Shown here: piece after piece, positions 19,095 through 27,341 of the stretch
How positions within the stretch are numbered: the stretch's first letter is position 1
Layout of the letters: the number at the start of each line of letters is the position of its first letter
Source: Streptomyces sp. LaPpAH-108
GTDB taxonomy: Bacteria; Actinomycetota; Actinomycetes; Streptomycetales; Streptomycetaceae
Length of the DNA stretch: 64,000 nucleotides
Reading direction: 5' to 3'
Assembly (NCBI RefSeq): GCF_000373625.1
Contig: NZ_KB891987.1
Coordinates: forward strand, 983,081 to 1,047,080
The notes under the pieces: generated by a model
Databases searched by the model: none
What the model was told of the DNA's origin: nothing
Seen by the model: only the letters and a program-made list of their open reading frames with translations
Position numbers and translations under genes: made by a program

Positions 19095-20081
19095 GTGGTG
19101 AACCTGGGGCCGGATAAGTTCGTCGTAGATGTCCCTCACGGCCCGATGCGTGTCTGGGGCCAGCGGGGCTAGGGCGGCGGCGGAGGCGTTCGCGCGCGCC
19201 TGCTCGGCGTTGCGTGCGCCCGGGATGACGACACTCACTGCTTCCTGGTCGATGACCCAGCGCAGCGCGAACTGGGCCAGCGTCACGCCCTCGGGTACGA
19301 GTGGGCGCAGTCGCTCCACAGCTTCGAGCCCGGTTGCGTAGTCCACGCCCGAGAAGGTCTCACCGACGTCGAAGGACTCACCGCGCCGGTTGTAGGTGCG
19401 GTGGTCGTCCGCGCCGAAGACGGTCTTGGCCGTGTACCGCCCAGACAGCAGACCGCTGGCCAGCGGCACGCGCGCGATGACGCCGACTCCCGCCTTTGCA
19501 GCAGCCGGCAGTACCTGCTCCAGCGGCTTGAGACGGAAAGCATTCAGCACTATCTGGATTGTGGCCAGGTGCGGACGACGGATCGCGGTCAGTGCCTGCT
19601 CGCAGGTTCGGACGCTGACGCCGTATGCCGCGACGGTCCCATCCTCGACCAGAGCGTCGAGCGCGTCAAACACCTCGTCGCTGGCATACACCGGATCCGG
19701 CGGGCAATGCAACTGCACCAGATCGAGCCGCTCTACCCCCAGATTGCGACGCGAACGGTCGGTCCATGCACGGAAGTTGGCGGCGTTGTAATTCTCCGGT
19801 ATCTGAGCTGCCCGCCGACCCATCTTTGTCCCCACGGTCAACTCCCCCGTGTGGCCCGTCTGCCCGTGCGATCGCAGGAGTGCGCCGATGATCCGTTCGC
19901 TTCGTCCATCCCCGTACTCGTCGGCGGTGTCAATGAAATTCACGCCCGACTCAAGCGCCGTACTCAGCGTATTGAGGGCGTCCCGCTCGTCCACCTGACC
20001 CCAGTCCCCGCCGAGTTGCCAGGCCCCAAGCCCGATCACTCCGACCTTCCTACCGGTACGTCCCAGCATTCTGTTCTCCAT
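19086..20081 (-). CDS. Aldo/keto reductase (cluster, left end)
   Basis: A 331-residue NADPH-dependent carbonyl reductase. The catalytic tetrad is visible: Asp and Tyr in NFIDTADEYGDG, Lys in VGTKMGRR, His in LVQLHCPPDP. The NADPH-binding C-terminal segment is VVIPGARNAEQARANA. Its start lies ten bases after the DUF885 stop on the same strand, so the two form an operon. In the cluster it could reduce a keto group on a precursor or on the released peptide. It is the last gene on the minus strand before core genes. Confidence 0.85.
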   Translation of the reverse strand: MENRMLGRTGRKVGVIGLGAWQLGGDWGQVDERDALNTLSTALESGVNFIDTADEYGDGRSERIIGALLRSHGQTGHTGELTVGTKMGRRAAQIPENYNAANFRAWTDRSRRNLGVERLDLVQLHCPPDPVYASDEVFDALDALVEDGTVAAYGVSVRTCEQALTAIRRPHLATIQIVLNAFRLKPLEQVLPAAAKAGVGVIARVPLASGLLSGRYTAKTVFGADDHRTYNRRGESFDVGETFSGVDYATGLEAVERLRPLVPEGVTLAQFALRWVIDQEAVSVVIPGARNAEQARANASAAALAPLAPDTHRAVRDIYDELIRPQVHHQW

Positions 20082-20091
20082 GATTTTGACT

Positions 20092-21774
20092 CTAGGGGAG
20101 AGGCAGTTTCGTGTGCCGAGGCCGGGGCGCGGTCACTTTCGCCGTCCAATCGGCCACCACGTCGTCCAACACGGCCATCGGCAGGGCTCCGCCGCCCAGT
20201 ACCAGGTCGTGGAAGGCTCGCACATCGAAGGCCGCGCCCAGTTTCTTCTCGGCCCGGGTCCGCAGTCGTTGGATCTCCAAGCGTCCGACCATGTACGACA
20301 GTGCCTGGCCTGGCATCTCGATGTAGCGGTCGGTCTCGGACTGGATCTCCACCTCCGACATCACTGTATTGCTCCGCAGATAGTCCACCACGCGCTGACG
20401 ACTCCAACCGAAGGCGTGCAGCCCGGTGTCCACGACCAGTCGAGCCGCCCGGGTCGAGTCCATCGCTAGCATCCCGAGCCGCGCGATGTCGTCGGAATAC
20501 AAACCCATCTCGTCGGCCAGCCTCTCGGCATACAGCCCCCAGCCTTCGCTGTACGAGTTGATCAATACCAAGCGGCGAAGCTGCGGCAGTTTGGCCAACT
20601 CCTGGGCGACTGTGACCTGTAGATGGTGACCGGGCACCGCCTCGTGGAATGTCAGCGCCTCCGCCACGGACCGGTCCCGTTCGGTTGCCCGGTGAGTGTT
20701 GACGAGGTAGGTACCGGGACGCGAGCCGTCCAGCGTCGGCGGGCTGTACCAGGCGGCAGCGGCGTTCGGCGCGTCCGCCTCCGGGGTGGGCTCCAGGACA
20801 CATCCATGCGAGGGAAGCTGTCCGAACCAATCCGGAGCCGCACCCTCCGCGCGATCGATCGAAGCCTGAGCGGATGCCATCAACTCCGCCGCACTGCCCC
20901 AACGCAACGCCGGATCCGTACGCAACCTGTGATGTACCTCGGCGACAGTGCGTACCCCGAAAACGCTGGAGCCGATCGCTACGTATTCCTCCGCCAGTTG
21001 CTCGATCAGTTCGAGACCGGTCCGGTGCAGTTGCTCGGGCGTGCGGTCGGTTGTCGTGTGGACGCGCGTGAGGGCGGCGTACGCTGCCTCCCCGTCCGGC
21101 AGCCAGCACAGGCCCACTTGTTCGGGAGAACGGCCGTGTGGCGCGATGTCTGTCTCCAACACGTCACGGTAGGCGGCGAATGCCGGCCGTACCGCGTCCT
21201 CGAGCAGACGATCCCGCTCGGCTGCCCGTGAGCCGGTCAGGACCGCCCCGCGGAATGGATCGTGAGCTGTGTCGGAAAGGTAACTGTCCAGGCGGGATAT
21301 CGCGTAGCGTGCCCGTTCCGCGATCGGGAGTCGGCCAGTAGCCATCCCGCTGCGATGACGAGCCGAAACTTTTGCGAGATAGTCGGGAATCGTGGCTAGC
21401 CGCCTGAGATAGCCGCGTTCTTGTTCCACGCCGATTGGTCGGGCGAGAGGCACCATGGTGAGTAGTCGAGCGATCGGCGATACCAGGTAGTCGGCCATGG
21501 TGTGTTCGACCAACCGGGCGTCGATCCGATCCGCCACCGCGTTGGCCTGCTGCTTCACCACTGCTTGCGTAACCCAGTCCGGCTCTGATGGGCCAAGCTC
21601 ACCCGCAGCGGTGGCGATCCTCAGCGCGCGAGCCCGCAACCGGTCCTCTGCCGCCTCATCATGGTCGCTCAGCAGATGGTCATACCCCGACAGGCCCTGA
21701 ATGAACTCGTTGAGGGGGTCCTCCTGGGCAATAACATCAAGTAGTTCGTCGGCAATCTTAGCCAGAGCGCTCAT
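20092..21774 (-). CDS. DUF885-family metallopeptidase-like protein
   Basis: A 560-residue protein of the DUF885 family, helical zinc enzymes distantly related to M32/M3 peptidases. The metal site is FHEAVPGHHLQ (about residues 376-386), with the downstream glutamate probably in INSYSEGWGLYAERLADEMG. GQALSYMVGRLEI near the C-terminus is another family hallmark. No signal peptide is visible, so it should act in the cytoplasm. Within a peptide cluster it may trim a precursor, hydrolyse the product as self-protection, or catalyse an unusual condensation. The leader upstream contains two inverted repeats. It is co-transcribed with the aldo/keto reductase. Confidence 0.85.
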   Translation of the reverse strand: MSALAKIADELLDVIAQEDPLNEFIQGLSGYDHLLSDHDEAAEDRLRARALRIATAAGELGPSEPDWVTQAVVKQQANAVADRIDARLVEHTMADYLVSPIARLLTMVPLARPIGVEQERGYLRRLATIPDYLAKVSARHRSGMATGRLPIAERARYAISRLDSYLSDTAHDPFRGAVLTGSRAAERDRLLEDAVRPAFAAYRDVLETDIAPHGRSPEQVGLCWLPDGEAAYAALTRVHTTTDRTPEQLHRTGLELIEQLAEEYVAIGSSVFGVRTVAEVHHRLRTDPALRWGSAAELMASAQASIDRAEGAAPDWFGQLPSHGCVLEPTPEADAPNAAAAWYSPPTLDGSRPGTYLVNTHRATERDRSVAEALTFHEAVPGHHLQVTVAQELAKLPQLRRLVLINSYSEGWGLYAERLADEMGLYSDDIARLGMLAMDSTRAARLVVDTGLHAFGWSRQRVVDYLRSNTVMSEVEIQSETDRYIEMPGQALSYMVGRLEIQRLRTRAEKKLGAAFDVRAFHDLVLGGGALPMAVLDDVVADWTAKVTAPRPRHTKLPLP

Positions 21775-22181
21775 GCAATCATTCTTTCTGTTCCAGTGCC
21801 GTAAGGGTCGGGGTGAGACTGGAGGGCTGCTTCAAGCAGCCTTGGCGAATACCTGAAGACCTGCTGTCATATTTTGACGGCAGGCTTCAGGTCGAGTCAG
21901 AATTAGTGGAAGCGGTCGTGGTTTATGTTCAGTCAGCAAAACGTGCCGCGGTCGCCGCCATGTGTCGGCATCGAACATATGGCTGTGGTTTAGGCTGGGT
22001 TACAAAGCGGCATCATAATGACGCGGCTCTACTTCGGCGATTCTGCCTGAGTGCAGGTCAGGCTCGTGCCGATCCGGCGAAAACATCCATGATGATCAGG
22101 AGGTCTGGCGGCCCAAGTATCCGCTGACAGACTTGACAGTTGCGCTGCCGAATCCTTCTGTGCTAGCAAACGTTTGAGTGA
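21775..22181. promoter_or_regulatory. Intergenic leader with two inverted repeats upstream of the DUF885 gene
   Basis: A non-coding stretch of about 400 bases with clearly lower G+C. A perfect palindrome GGCTGCTT-C-AAGCAGCC lies at 21825-21841. A long imperfect hairpin follows (arms 21851-21869 and 21875-21892, one bulge and one mismatch). On the minus strand both lie 50-120 bases before the DUF885 start, after the PCP gene. They could terminate the PCP transcript or form an operator/leader for the DUF885-reductase operon. A plus-strand frame across the region has no convincing coding character. Confidence 0.5.
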
Positions 22182-22409
22182 TCATTCGGTAGGCAGTATC
22201 TCTATGATGTGCATCGAGATGCTGGTGACCGTTGCTTTTCGGAACAGAAGGTCCATCGGGACCGTTATGCCGATCTTGCTTTGGATATCGCGCTGAACCT
22301 TGGTCATACTCAGTGAGTTTCCGCCGAGGCTAAAGAAATTGTCACTGTCGGAAAATTCTTCGAGATTGAGTGCTGTTGCCCAGATGGCACGGATCTTCGA
22401 AGCGATCAT
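22182..22409 (-). CDS. Free-standing peptidyl carrier protein (PCP)
   Basis: A 75-residue acyl/peptidyl carrier with the phosphopantetheine attachment serine in DNFFSLGGNSLSMTKV. It would carry the amino acid activated by the adjacent free-standing adenylation protein and present it to a condensation domain. The start MIASKIRAIW follows GAGGAG by ten bases; an upstream in-frame ATG has no ribosome site. The gene lies 45 bases after the adenylation gene on the same strand. The sequence is less GC-biased than the flanking core genes. Confidence 0.9.
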   Translation of the reverse strand: MIASKIRAIWATALNLEEFSDSDNFFSLGGNSLSMTKVQRDIQSKIGITVPMDLLFRKATVTSISMHIIEILPTE

Positions 22410-22454
22410 TGTAGGTTCACTCCTCATGGGTGAAATATGCTGGCGCTCGGGCGA

Positions 22455-24014
22455 TCAGGCCGTGGTCATGGCGGCCAGTGCCCGGCGGTCGGTCTTCCCG
22501 TTCGGGTTGAGCGGGAAAGACTCAAGGACGAAAAACCGCTGCGGGATCATGTTGTGAGGCAACACGCGCGTCAAGTCCGCGTACAGGCTCCGAGTGTCGA
22601 GAGAACTTGCCGCTGGCAGCACATAGGCGACCAGACGCAACTCTCCGGACTGGTCGGGCAGGCCCAGCACCACCACGTCCTCCACGAGTTCGTGGCTGCG
22701 CACGCCGTGTTCTACGTCTCCCAGGTCCATGCGCATGCCGCGGATCTTCACCTGATCGTCCACCCGGCCGACGACCACCAGTTCCCCGTCTGCGGTGACA
22801 TAGCCACGGTCACCGGTCCGGTAGATACGCGTCGGACCGTCTTCGCTGGGCAACTCGGTGAAGCGCCGGATATCTGTCGGTGATGCGTTGAGGTAACCCG
22901 CACTGACGCTCAGGCCCGAGATGCAGATCTCCCCAGGAACACCGTCCGGTACTTCTGACAGGCAATCGTCAAGAATGCGTATATCGGTGTTGTATACGGG
23001 GGGCCCCGCAGGCGTTGCCACCCCCTGATATCGGGAATAGTCATTCAACGAGTGGGAGCTGGCCACATCCGTGCATTCGGCCACCCCGTACTGGTGCAAC
23101 AGGGCGCAGGTGTTGTTCTCCTGTGTAGCCCATTCCTCGACCCGAGACACGGACAGCGGCTCACCACCGATGAAAACGTGACCCACCCGGGTCAGGGCGC
23201 TGCCGCCGACCGCCAGCTCGTGCTCGATCAGCACGTAGAGGGTGCTGGGCGCGCAGTGGAGCTGCCTCACTCTCCTCTTCTCGATGATTTGATAGGCCAT
23301 CGCCGGATCGAACATTCGGCTGGGCAGCAAGTGGATGGCAGCTCCGCAGAACAGCGGTGCCATCAAGCCACGCTGACTTATGTCGAATCCAAAAGAGCTG
23401 ACAGTCAGACCGCTGGCAGCATCGTCGAGTTGGTACTCCAGACGCAGCCACTGCAGCAGGTTGTACCAGCCCTCATGGCGAATGGCTGTCGCTTTCGGGG
23501 TTCCGGTCGAGCCGGAGGTGAACACCACATAGCACAAGTCTTTATTGCCGACATCGACCTTGGGGTTCGATGTGGGCTCGGCTACGAGAGCGTCGGCCAA
23601 CTCCTCAATGAGGATCAGTTCGCCAGTTGTCTCCTCGAGCAGGTCGTAGGTGTCCGCCGAGGCGATATTCAGCTTGTTTTGAGGGAGCTGGGAGGTCATC
23701 AGACGCAACCGCTCCGCGGGGTAGGTCGGATCCAGCGGCACGTATGCCGCACCCGCCTTCATAATTCCGAGAATGCTGACGACGAGCTCCGGTATGCGGT
23801 CCAGGCATACGCCGATAACTGATCCGCGACCCACGCCACGTGATATCAGATGGTGAGCAAAGCGATTCGCTCGGTCATTGAGTTCGGCGTAGGTTAGCTC
23901 TGATCCGCTACAAGTGAGAGCGATCCGGTCGGGTGCCAGCCGCACATGGGACTCGAACGCTCGGTGAACGACCAGGTCTTCAGGAAGCAAGACATGCCGA
24001 CCTTTGAGAACCAT
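22455..24014 (-). CDS. Free-standing NRPS adenylation protein
   Basis: A 519-residue single adenylation domain that activates an amino acid as the AMP ester and loads a carrier, presumably the adjacent PCP. Core motifs are present: YVVFTSGSTGTPK (A3), YRTGDRG (A7), VVGRVDDQVKIRG (A8) and NPNGKTDRRAL (A10, catalytic Lys). The A5 motif is altered (HQYGVAE instead of NxYGPTE). My hand-aligned specificity residues are D-I-R-H-F-G-Q-D-V-K, which match no code I know; the Arg at the position usually held by Trp is unusual. The ATG is preceded by GAGAGG, inside an 18-base sequence repeated at 27280. The LeuA paralogue directly upstream suggests a non-proteinogenic substrate. Confidence 0.92.
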   Translation of the reverse strand: MVLKGRHVLLPEDLVVHRAFESHVRLAPDRIALTCSGSELTYAELNDRANRFAHHLISRGVGRGSVIGVCLDRIPELVVSILGIMKAGAAYVPLDPTYPAERLRLMTSQLPQNKLNIASADTYDLLEETTGELILIEELADALVAEPTSNPKVDVGNKDLCYVVFTSGSTGTPKATAIRHEGWYNLLQWLRLEYQLDDAASGLTVSSFGFDISQRGLMAPLFCGAAIHLLPSRMFDPAMAYQIIEKRRVRQLHCAPSTLYVLIEHELAVGGSALTRVGHVFIGGEPLSVSRVEEWATQENNTCALLHQYGVAECTDVASSHSLNDYSRYQGVATPAGPPVYNTDIRILDDCLSEVPDGVPGEICISGLSVSAGYLNASPTDIRRFTELPSEDGPTRIYRTGDRGYVTADGELVVVGRVDDQVKIRGMRMDLGDVEHGVRSHELVEDVVVLGLPDQSGELRLVAYVLPAASSLDTRSLYADLTRVLPHNMIPQRFFVLESFPLNPNGKTDRRALAAMTTA

Positions 24015-24016
24015 GC

Positions 24017-24034
24017 GAAGGGTTCCTCTCGAGA
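24017..24034. repeat. 18-bp direct repeat, copy 1 (leader of adenylation gene)
   Basis: GAAGGGTTCCTCTCGAGA occurs here and again, identically, at 27280-27297. On the minus strand it contains the GAGAGG ribosome site of the adenylation gene. It sits just after the end of the LeuA gene. Confidence 0.7.
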
Positions 24035-24051
24035 TAGGGGCTAGAAGCGGT

Positions 24052-25845
24052 TCAGGGCGCCAGAGCTCGACAGACAGCGGAAGTGACGGCGTTCAGGCAG
24101 GCACCGTCCCGGTCAGCGGCCAGCCCGGTGCCGTACCACGACGCCCCGTTCATGTTGATCAGCGCGTAGCCCACGAAGCCGCTGCCGAGGGCCTCTCCGA
24201 CAGTGTGTTCTGTCAGCTCCACTAGCTCACATGTCAAACCGGCATCCAGAAGGGCATCCACATAGGCGTCGGCGGCGTCGGCGCCAGTTCCGCTCAGTCG
24301 CGCCTCTGTCTCGCTGCCCCACGCGATGAGGGCGTCCACGCTGGTAGTGGACTCCGCGCGTGTTGCGCGAAATTCCTTGACCAGAAGTGCCGGCTGCGCG
24401 ACATCGAGGTATTCCTCGGTGAAGAGCGCGAAGAGGTCGCGGGACGTCAACTCTCTATCACCGTCGTCGGCTGCACGCTGGACGTGCTTCGCGAACTCCA
24501 CTCGAAGCCCGCGCGGCAGGTCCAGCCCGTAGGAACTCATCAGCAGGTGAGCTACGCCGCCCTTACCGGACTGGCTGTTGACCCTGACGACCGACTCGTA
24601 CGTACGTCCCACGTCCTTGGGATCGATGGGCAGGTAGGGAACGTCCCAGGGCACCTCTCCCCACGTAATCCCGGCTTCGGCTGCTTGGCGTTCGATGGCA
24701 GCCAGCCCCTTGGCGATGGCGTCCTGGTGTGTTCCCGAGAATGCGGTGTACACGAGGTCGCCGACATAAGGATGACGGGAGGAGACGGGGAGCCGGTTGG
24801 CGAGTTCGACCGTACGGCGGATCTCGTCCATGTTCGAGAAGTCCAGCTGAGGGTCGATGCCCTGGCTGAAGAGGTTCAGTGCCAGCGTCGCCAGACATAC
24901 GTTGCCAGTACGCTCGCCGTTGCCGAAAAGAGTGCCTTCGATCCGGTCCGCCCCGGCGAGCACTGCCAGCTCGGCAGAGGCCACAGCCGTGCCACGGTCA
25001 TTGTGCGGATGGACAGAGAGGATGATGCCGTCCCGGCCATCGAGATTTCGGTGCATCCATTCGATCTGGTCCGCGTAGACGTTGGGGGAGTCGGTTTCCA
25101 CAGTGCTCGGGAGGTTGAGCGTGACCGGGTGGTCCGGGCTCGCGTCCCAGAGCGCCGTGACGGTGTTCGCCACTTGGAGAGCGAAATCGAGTTCTGTCAC
25201 GTTGAATGTTTCCAGCGAATACTCGAACCGCAGGTCCGTGCCCTTGGCCGCACTCGCCTTTCGGGCGATGTGCTCGGCCGATCGGACGGCCATCGCCTGC
25301 ACCTCGTCAGCGCTCATGTCGAACACGACGTCCCGCCACAGGCAGGCCGTCGCATTGCACAGATGCACCATCGCCCGGTCCGCGCCCTTGATGGCCTGGA
25401 ACGTCCGGTCTATCAGGTCCAGCCGAGCTGGGGTGAAGACAGAGATGATGACATCGTCCGGGATCTCATCGCGCTCGATGAGCCTACGTACGAAGGAGAA
25501 GTCGGCCTCGCTCGCCGAGGGGTACCCGACCTCGATCTCCTTGAATCCCATGCGCACGAGCAAGTCGAACATGAGTTGTTTGCGCTCGACATCCATCGGG
25601 CTGCTCAGTGATTGGTTCCCATCCCGAAGGTCGACCGAGGCCCACAGCGGGGCCTTGACCAGCGTATTGGCCGGCCAGCCGCGGTCGGTTACTTCGTGCG
25701 GAATCGGAGGCGCGGGTCGTTCGTAGCGTTGGAAGGGCATGGAGGATCCGCGCTGAAGGTTCCACCACGGCTGATGCGGACCGCGAGGTCCGGCAGGTGG
25801 CCGGATTCCGGGCATTGTCATCGCTCTCTCCGATATTGGGGTCAT
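24052..25845 (-). CDS. leuA: 2-isopropylmalate synthase (LeuA) paralogue of the cluster
   Basis: A 597-residue Claisen-type synthase that joins acetyl-CoA to a 2-oxoacid. DLRDGNQ (residues 72-78), HPHNDRGT (279-286) and GTLFGNGERTGN mark the LeuA barrel and its metal site. The C-terminal regulatory-type domain is present. Residues that are strongly conserved in housekeeping LeuA as I recall it differ here: HLCNATACLW (161-170) instead of a HLYNSTS-type loop, and QSLSSPM instead of QALIDPM. That suggests a changed 2-oxoacid substrate. LeuB/C/D are not in the window. It overlaps the MFS gene stop by four bases and precedes the adenylation gene by 37, so it probably supplies a homologated amino acid precursor. 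Confidence 0.88.
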   Translation of the reverse strand: MTPISERAMTMPGIRPPAGPRGPHQPWWNLQRGSSMPFQRYERPAPPIPHEVTDRGWPANTLVKAPLWASVDLRDGNQSLSSPMDVERKQLMFDLLVRMGFKEIEVGYPSASEADFSFVRRLIERDEIPDDVIISVFTPARLDLIDRTFQAIKGADRAMVHLCNATACLWRDVVFDMSADEVQAMAVRSAEHIARKASAAKGTDLRFEYSLETFNVTELDFALQVANTVTALWDASPDHPVTLNLPSTVETDSPNVYADQIEWMHRNLDGRDGIILSVHPHNDRGTAVASAELAVLAGADRIEGTLFGNGERTGNVCLATLALNLFSQGIDPQLDFSNMDEIRRTVELANRLPVSSRHPYVGDLVYTAFSGTHQDAIAKGLAAIERQAAEAGITWGEVPWDVPYLPIDPKDVGRTYESVVRVNSQSGKGGVAHLLMSSYGLDLPRGLRVEFAKHVQRAADDGDRELTSRDLFALFTEEYLDVAQPALLVKEFRATRAESTTSVDALIAWGSETEARLSGTGADAADAYVDALLDAGLTCELVELTEHTVGEALGSGFVGYALINMNGASWYGTGLAADRDGACLNAVTSAVCRALAP

Positions 25846-27200
25846 GCTGTCTCTCCCGAGTCGTAAGGAATGCTCAGATCGCGTGTGGTGGCGGCAGGGG
25901 CGCTGGATCTGTCGGTTTTATGCCGCTCTGTGGGGCCGAGTGTTCCTCGTGCGGACCGTAGGAGCGGTATCAGAACCAGCGCGACCACGACGGCGAGGGC
26001 GGCGTTCGTGGCTATCCCCGCCGAAGCAGAGGTGGCCTCGGCTACCGCGCCCGCAAAGGCGGCGCCAAGTCCTTGCATGGTGCGCATGCCGGATGTGTAC
26101 AGCCCCAGCGCCTGTCCACTCAGTTCTTGGGGAGTCAGCGACAACAGGCGTTCCTGAAATACCCAGTTGGCCGAGTAGCCTACGGTGGCGAGCGTGACGG
26201 CAACCAAGGCCAGGGGCAGCGGTGGGCGGAATACGAAGATCAGGTATGGAGTGGCGAGCAGCAGCAACAGTGGTACCCCTAGGCGCTCCCTATGCCGCCG
26301 GGAAAGGAGCCGACCTGTGAGGATGTCGCCGACCAGCATGCCGAACGCGCCGAAGGCGAAGAGGAAGCCTGCGCCCTGGGGTGAGTAGGCCACGTATAGA
26401 GACTCGCAGCCGACGACCAACCCGCACGGCAGCCAGAAGGCAAGGTAGACGTAGCGGCGTGGCCTGGAGGACCACAGGTTTACGTTGACCCGCCAGGTTT
26501 CGGCCGCCGATGTCTGCCCAGAGGCGCGCGGTGACCGCTGGCTGAGGCCGACCCGGGCGGCAAGCGACGCGACGGCATAGAGGCCGGCGCCGATGAGCAG
26601 GGCGTCACGCGGTGACAATGCCGTAGTGAGCACACCGCCGACCGCATATCCGCAGATCTGCATGATCCCGGCAGACATGCTGAGTACCGAACTGCCCAGC
26701 ACGTATCCCTCGCTTGGCAAGATCTCGTTGAGTAGTCCGTAGCACACCCCCGCGCCGAGTGCGGCGCTGACTCCCTGGCTCAGGAGGATGGTGAAGATAA
26801 TCCACAAGGGCAGACCGGGGATGGCCTGTGCGGCCGTACTCAGAGCGAAGATCAGACTCATGCCGGTCAGCACGGCTCGGGGCGGCAGCCGATCGGCTCC
26901 CGACAGGAGCGTTGTCGCACCGACCACCTGCGCCAGGGACGGCCCGAACATGGCGAGTGTGGACAGCAACGGTGAGCCGGTCGCTGTGTAGATCAGTGTG
27001 CTGAGAGCTAGCCCGCTGACCGTTTGGGCAGCTATCTGCCCGGAGTACGCAAGGAAGAGAGATGTGAACTCCGGTGTCCGGAACAGTTCGCGATAAGTGC
27101 GCATCGCCGCCATCTCACTGACCGTGCCGCGGTGCGTCAGAGCGAACTCGAAGGCCGGGGTGAAGGGATCGGCCGGGTGTAGCGGGGCATACCGAAGCAT
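25842..27200 (-). CDS. MFS exporter of the cluster
   Basis: A major-facilitator transporter of about 450 residues with around 12 hydrophobic segments (for example PLWIIFTILLSQGVSAALGAG and PLALVAVTLATVGYSANWVF). It most resembles the small-molecule exporter group with a short N-terminal cytosolic tail (MRTYRELFRTPEF). I place the start at ATG 27200, five bases after GGAG; GTG 27206 and internal ATGs near 27105 are alternatives. Its stop overlaps the LeuA start (ATGA). It is the likely efflux and self-resistance pump for the peptide product. Confidence 0.88.
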   Translation of the reverse strand: MLRYAPLHPADPFTPAFEFALTHRGTVSEMAAMRTYRELFRTPEFTSLFLAYSGQIAAQTVSGLALSTLIYTATGSPLLSTLAMFGPSLAQVVGATTLLSGADRLPPRAVLTGMSLIFALSTAAQAIPGLPLWIIFTILLSQGVSAALGAGVCYGLLNEILPSEGYVLGSSVLSMSAGIMQICGYAVGGVLTTALSPRDALLIGAGLYAVASLAARVGLSQRSPRASGQTSAAETWRVNVNLWSSRPRRYVYLAFWLPCGLVVGCESLYVAYSPQGAGFLFAFGAFGMLVGDILTGRLLSRRHRERLGVPLLLLLATPYLIFVFRPPLPLALVAVTLATVGYSANWVFQERLLSLTPQELSGQALGLYTSGMRTMQGLGAAFAGAVAEATSASAGIATNAALAVVVALVLIPLLRSARGTLGPTERHKTDRSSAPAATTRDLSIPYDSGETA

Positions 27201-27279
27201 CCCCACTCCGTCCGGGCCAGGATCCTTGCTCCACCCCCCAGCTCACCCCGGATACGACTGGACTGACCGAGATCATCTA

Positions 27280-27297
27280 GAAGGGTTCCTCTCGAGA
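27280..27297. repeat. 18-bp direct repeat, copy 2 (between oxygenase and MFS genes)
   Basis: This is identical to 24017-24034. Here its CCTCTCGAGAGG core is a perfect 12-base palindrome (27288-27299). It lies in the 141-base gap after the 2OG oxygenase gene and before the MFS gene on the minus strand. Confidence 0.7.
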
Positions 27298-27341
27298 GGG
27301 CTCGTACGCGAGGCCGTCTGGCCGGCGGAGGCCCGACGGCA

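Noticed and set aside
21813..22127. A 104-codon plus-strand frame in the DUF885 leader
   Set aside because: No family resemblance, codon use unlike genes nearby, and it includes both inverted repeats.
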